Assembly (NCBI RefSeq): GCF_002835935.1
Contig: NZ_PJCF01000005.1
Location: forward strand, 558,001-622,000
Length of the DNA: 64,000 nucleotides
Source: Paraglaciecola sp. MB-3u-78
GTDB lineage: Bacteria > Pseudomonadota > Gammaproteobacteria > Enterobacterales > Alteromonadaceae
Direction: 5' to 3'
Numbering within the stretch: position 1 is the first letter of the stretch; each line of letters starts with the position of its first letter. This document shows positions 63,788 through 64,000 of the stretch, in pieces. Below the pieces are notes generated by a model. That model had not been told where the DNA came from. It did not search any database and worked only from the letters and a program-made list of their open reading frames with translations. Both the position numbers and the translations under genes were made by a program.

Positions 63788-64000
63788 ATGAGCTCAATCC
63801 TATCGCTTATTGGTCGTGAAAAAGAATTATTTTCCAATGACATTAAAATTCACGAAAAAGAGTTGACAGACATCGTTTTAAGTAGTCGTTTTCTCGTTGT
63901 TGGAGCGGCTGGATCAATTGGTCAGGCTGTAACTAAAGAAATTTTCAAAAGAAATCCGAAAAAATTACATGTTGTTGATATTAGTGAAAATAACATGGTT
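63788..64000 (+). CDS. Nucleotide-sugar dehydratase/epimerase-like protein (CapD/FlaA1 type), partial
   Basis: The first 71 codons of a gene that runs off the window. After a ~35-residue N-terminal helix region (SILSLIGREKELFSNDI) comes the SDR nucleotide motif FLVVGAAGSIGQAVTKEIFKR and the acidic strand end VVDIS. This fits the UDP-GlcNAc 4,6-dehydratase/polysaccharide biosynthesis family (FlaA1, PglF, CapD). AAAGGT lies before ATG 63788. Substrate and exact reaction cannot be decided from this part. Confidence 0.8.
   Translation, partial: MSSILSLIGREKELFSNDIKIHEKELTDIVLSSRFLVVGAAGSIGQAVTKEIFKRNPKKLHVVDISENNMV

Overview
The window looks like chromosomal DNA of a marine gammaproteobacterium, most likely an Alteromonadales/Alteromonadaceae member (Glaciecola/Paraglaciecola-like). 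This placement is inferred from the mutS-pncC-recA order, the FlhB-like/FliK-like pair next to a complete ccm operon, the large TonB receptor and a moderately AT-rich base composition. No rRNA, tRNA or CRISPR array was seen.

Layout. (1) 1-5.3 kb: the 5' part of mutS (minus), pncC and an SOS-regulated recA, then a group II intron of the terminator-targeting type sitting exactly behind the recA terminator. (2) 5.6-39.3 kb: a very complete glycine-betaine catabolic region. It holds a BCCT transporter, a TonB receptor, glycine betaine monooxygenase (gbcAB), dimethylglycine demethylase with its own electron-transfer flavoprotein (dgcAB, etf pair, plus an M19-like protein and a V4R-like protein), tetrameric sarcosine oxidase (soxBDAG), glyA, serine ammonia-lyase (sdaA), formaldehyde dehydrogenase (fdhA), formyl-THF deformylase (purU), an NAD-dependent formate dehydrogenase (fdsGBA-fdsD) and a GlxA/GbdR-type AraC regulator. 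Together these predict betaine -> dimethylglycine -> sarcosine -> glycine -> serine -> pyruvate, with the three methyl groups leaving as formaldehyde and being oxidised through formate to CO2. The gene content matches the Pseudomonas gbc/dgc/sox/purU/fdhA set, but here it is compacted and has the fds operon added. The fdhD gene expected inside fds is only a C-terminal stub.

(3) 39.4-51.8 kb: a cytoplasmic CZB chemoreceptor, FlhB-like and FliK-like genes, then ccmABCDEFGHI (cytochrome c maturation) and mlaA. ccmD carries an in-frame 6 x 18-bp minisatellite. (4) 51.8-53.3 kb: an MNT/HEPN toxin-antitoxin pair between copies of a roughly 230-250-bp MITE-like repeat. (5) 53.3-56.3 kb: galE, a small membrane protein and a POT peptide transporter. 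(6) 57-64 kb: the start of a surface-polysaccharide locus, with an OPX/SLBB export protein, a Wzz-type chain-length protein, two Gfo/Idh/MocA oxidoreductases and the start of a nucleotide-sugar dehydratase-like gene. It is interrupted by two scars, each made of a transposase fragment joined to the same 3' remnant of a GDP-L-fucose synthase gene.

The most informative signals not explained by ordinary genes are: the filled intron site, whose empty counterpart can be read from a paralogous terminator 34 kb away; the deleted fdhD; the repeat-flanked toxin-antitoxin island; the paired fcl/IS scars; and direct repeats spaced about 20-21 bp in the promoters of the betaine/formate genes.
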